Positions 62,391 to 64,000 of a DNA stretch of 64,000 nt are shown here, piece after piece. Location of the stretch: NCBI GenBank assembly GCA_951812925.1, contig OX638368.1:115033309-115097308 (forward strand). The letters run 5' to 3'. Positions within the stretch are counted from its first letter, which is position 1, and the number at the start of each line of letters is the position of its first letter. Source of the DNA: Calliopum simillimum. Its lineage: Eukaryota; Arthropoda; Insecta; Diptera; Lauxaniidae. The notes beneath the pieces were generated by a model. The model was not told where the DNA came from. It searched no databases and was given only the letters and a program-made list of their open reading frames with translations. The position numbers and the translations under genes were made by a program.

Positions 62391-63903
62391 TCAACAAATT
62401 CGAGCTCCACAATATGGGTCGCATGGCGCGCATGGATCGAAGGGCTTGCCGCGTCTATCCACCGTACACAGTAGTGGTGGCGGTATTTCACCTAATGCTT
62501 GCAATTTCTTTTTCCTTTGAAAAATAAGAGTAAAGTGAAAATTTGTGGATATCTCACGTAAGAAATCGATAAATACTCACCTTGCTTCCTTTGCCGCTTC
62601 TTTGTTACCTTTTTCGCCATAATACCTATCATCTTTACCTTTGCCTTTACCACCACCAGGACCACCACCGCCGCCAAGACCTCCTCTTTCGCGACCTGGT
62701 CCTCCACCTCTGCCACCTGGTCCTCCGCCTCTGCCACCTGGTCCTCCACCTCTACCACCAGGACCACCGCCACCCCATCCACCACCTGGTCCCCCGCCTC
62801 TACCACCACCTGGTCCTCCGCCTCTACCGCCACCTGGTCCTCCGCCTCTACCGCCACCTGGTCCCCATCCGCCTCTACCACCAGGGCCGCCACCGCCACC
62901 TGGGCCCCATCCACCTCTGCCACCAGGGCCGCCGCCGCCACCTGGACCCCATCCACCTCTACCACCAGGACCACCACCACCTGGACCCCATCCGCCACCA
63001 CCACCAGGGCCGCCGCCACCCCATCCACCGCCACCCCATTCATCCCAACCACCTTCTCCAAGCCAGCTCGTATCATAACGATCTCCTATCGCACAGTTGT
63101 AAAGTTTCATAAATTTGTTGGGTGGCTTTGCGAAAACTGGCTGCACATTCCAATCACCCTGTACATATTGCGTGCCATGGTTAACCAGATTGGGTCTCCT
63201 TGCCCTATCAGGTTTAACAACACCCGCCGGTGGTGTAACACCAAAATCAAATTCTACATCCGAGTCCGTGGTGTCGGAAAGAACTAAGCTATCGGAACAG
63301 CATGGCATGTTGCGTTTACGGCATTCCTTGCTTAATTGATATTCAAGGCGTTTCTTGTCGAGGAAGCTCCTGCAAAAGCAATCCACTACGGGCTTGTGGC
63401 ATGTGCATTTCGAGAAACCCATTTCTTTCAGACAACGCTTAAGTTTACGCACTTCAGTCATTAGTGGATTTTTGGTGATTTTGAATTGGATTGGCTTCAT
63501 TTTCAGATAGGGATCGGCACAATGCTTGAGCGCATCGGGATCTTTAAGCGGTCTCAGTGTAATGAAGTATTCGTCATTCTTTTTGCAAATGTGTAGTGTT
63601 GGCCGCTGGACTAGTTCTTCTTCTTCGTCACCACCTCCAGGACCATTGTCTTTGGTCTTGCGATAGGAATATGGCGAAACCACTAATGTATCGGCGGGGA
63701 AATCTTTAAGGAAATATTTCATAATCTCTTTGATAGGTTTTCTAATGGCGCCTGGTTTCCAGCCCCGGCGTGCTCCTTTAGTATCGATATTCCAAAGCCA
63801 ACCCATATTACGTGGAACATTTTTTCGTCCACCAGGCATGGCATTGAGTTGGCAAGTTGCCCCAGCTTGTGCTCCTTGGGTTCGTATGCTGCGATAATCG
63901 TAG
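62391..63903 (-). CDS. Uncharacterised protein: Cys-containing N-terminal domain plus Gly/Pro-rich tail (5' end outside window)
   Basis: Two exons are visible: 63903-62581 (acceptor tgttattctag, donor GTGAGT) and 62514-62391 (acceptor caaag), joined in phase 2 with a 66-bp intron. Earlier exons lie beyond the window. About 480 residues are present. The first ~280 form a non-repetitive domain: GWLWNIDTKGARRGWKPGAI, IKEIMKYFLKDFPADTLVVS, THLHICKKNDEYFITLRPL-like beta-rich text (read as PTLHICKKNDEYF), then a Cys cluster (KCTCHKPVVDCFCRSF, KRNMPCCSDS) and the acidic SDTTDSDVEFDFG. A long GGGPGGRGG-type tail follows (about 63050-62640), then a basic KGKGKDDRYY stretch. The last exon adds a Cys-rich end (PFDPCAPCDPYCGARIC). 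I do not recognise the domain with confidence; insect DUF4776-type proteins are one possibility. Localisation and role unknown. Confidence 0.75.
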
Positions 63904-64000
63904 CTAGAATAACAGAAAAAAGGAATTATAGGGCTCCCGGAAATAAAGGCAGAAACACTTTTGAAAATAGACCCAAAAAATTTTCCATACAAATATCTGT

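Noticed and set aside
62492..63112. Plus-strand Pro-rich and minus-strand Val/Ala/Asp-rich frames over the Gly-rich region
   Set aside because: Both are other-frame readings of the GGN-CCN repeat tract. The chosen frame continues into a non-repetitive domain with good splice sites.
1..64000. CRISPR arrays, operons, bacterial promoters or integrated viral genes
   Set aside because: Spliced genes and fly-type repeats show a eukaryotic nuclear sequence; no regular spacer arrays and no viral structural or polymerase motifs other than the non-LTR reverse transcriptase.

Overview
The window looks like nuclear DNA of a higher (schizophoran) fly. It is very AT-rich, has GT-AG introns, long CAG/CAA-encoded glutamine runs and dense transposon debris. 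The strongest anchor is the 3' part of the HIF-1alpha orthologue similar (sima). The tandem pair of small secreted proteins and the repeat types also fit a fly. A tephritid is possible, but I cannot prove the genus from the sequence.

Positions 1-5902 (+ strand) hold three sima coding exons (52-542, 1411-2257, 4917-5902) joined in compatible phases. They encode the oxygen-dependent degradation region, with its hydroxy-proline site at RAPYIPM, long Gln/Asn-rich stretches, and a C-terminal transactivation motif (CDVNA) ending at a stop at 5902. A possible splice donor at 5828, just upstream of the CDVNA codons, is in phase with a 252-codon acidic terminal exon at 41679-42437. The gene may therefore make two C-termini, with or without the CDVNA motif, across a ~36-kb intron.

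Positions 5903-41678 contain no convincing gene. They are a graveyard of small DNA transposons: foldback/palindromic elements, a hAT-like MITE, several TIR elements, a decayed Tc1/mariner-superfamily transposase (31515-32455), and copies of an unusual composite repeat carrying two facing tRNA-like promoter modules.

Positions 42438-64000 carry further mobile DNA: a 5'-truncated non-LTR retrotransposon with an 11-bp target duplication nested in an inverted-repeat element (46446-48070), a complete-ended but internally deleted Tc1 element (50839-52387), and a 2.2-kb palindrome (52396-54564). Between these lie three minus-strand genes. Two are paralogous secreted four-cysteine proteins (48171-49099 and 55256-58394); the second is split by an intron filled with a GTTGCAG-rich minisatellite. 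The third (62391-63903, 5' end outside the window) encodes an unrecognised Cys-containing domain followed by a long Gly-Pro-rich tail.

Functionally, sima would be the hypoxia-response transcription factor subunit. The minus-strand genes have no sequence-visible link to it. Exon boundaries were read by eye from splice consensus, phase and paralogue comparison; no transcript data were available.
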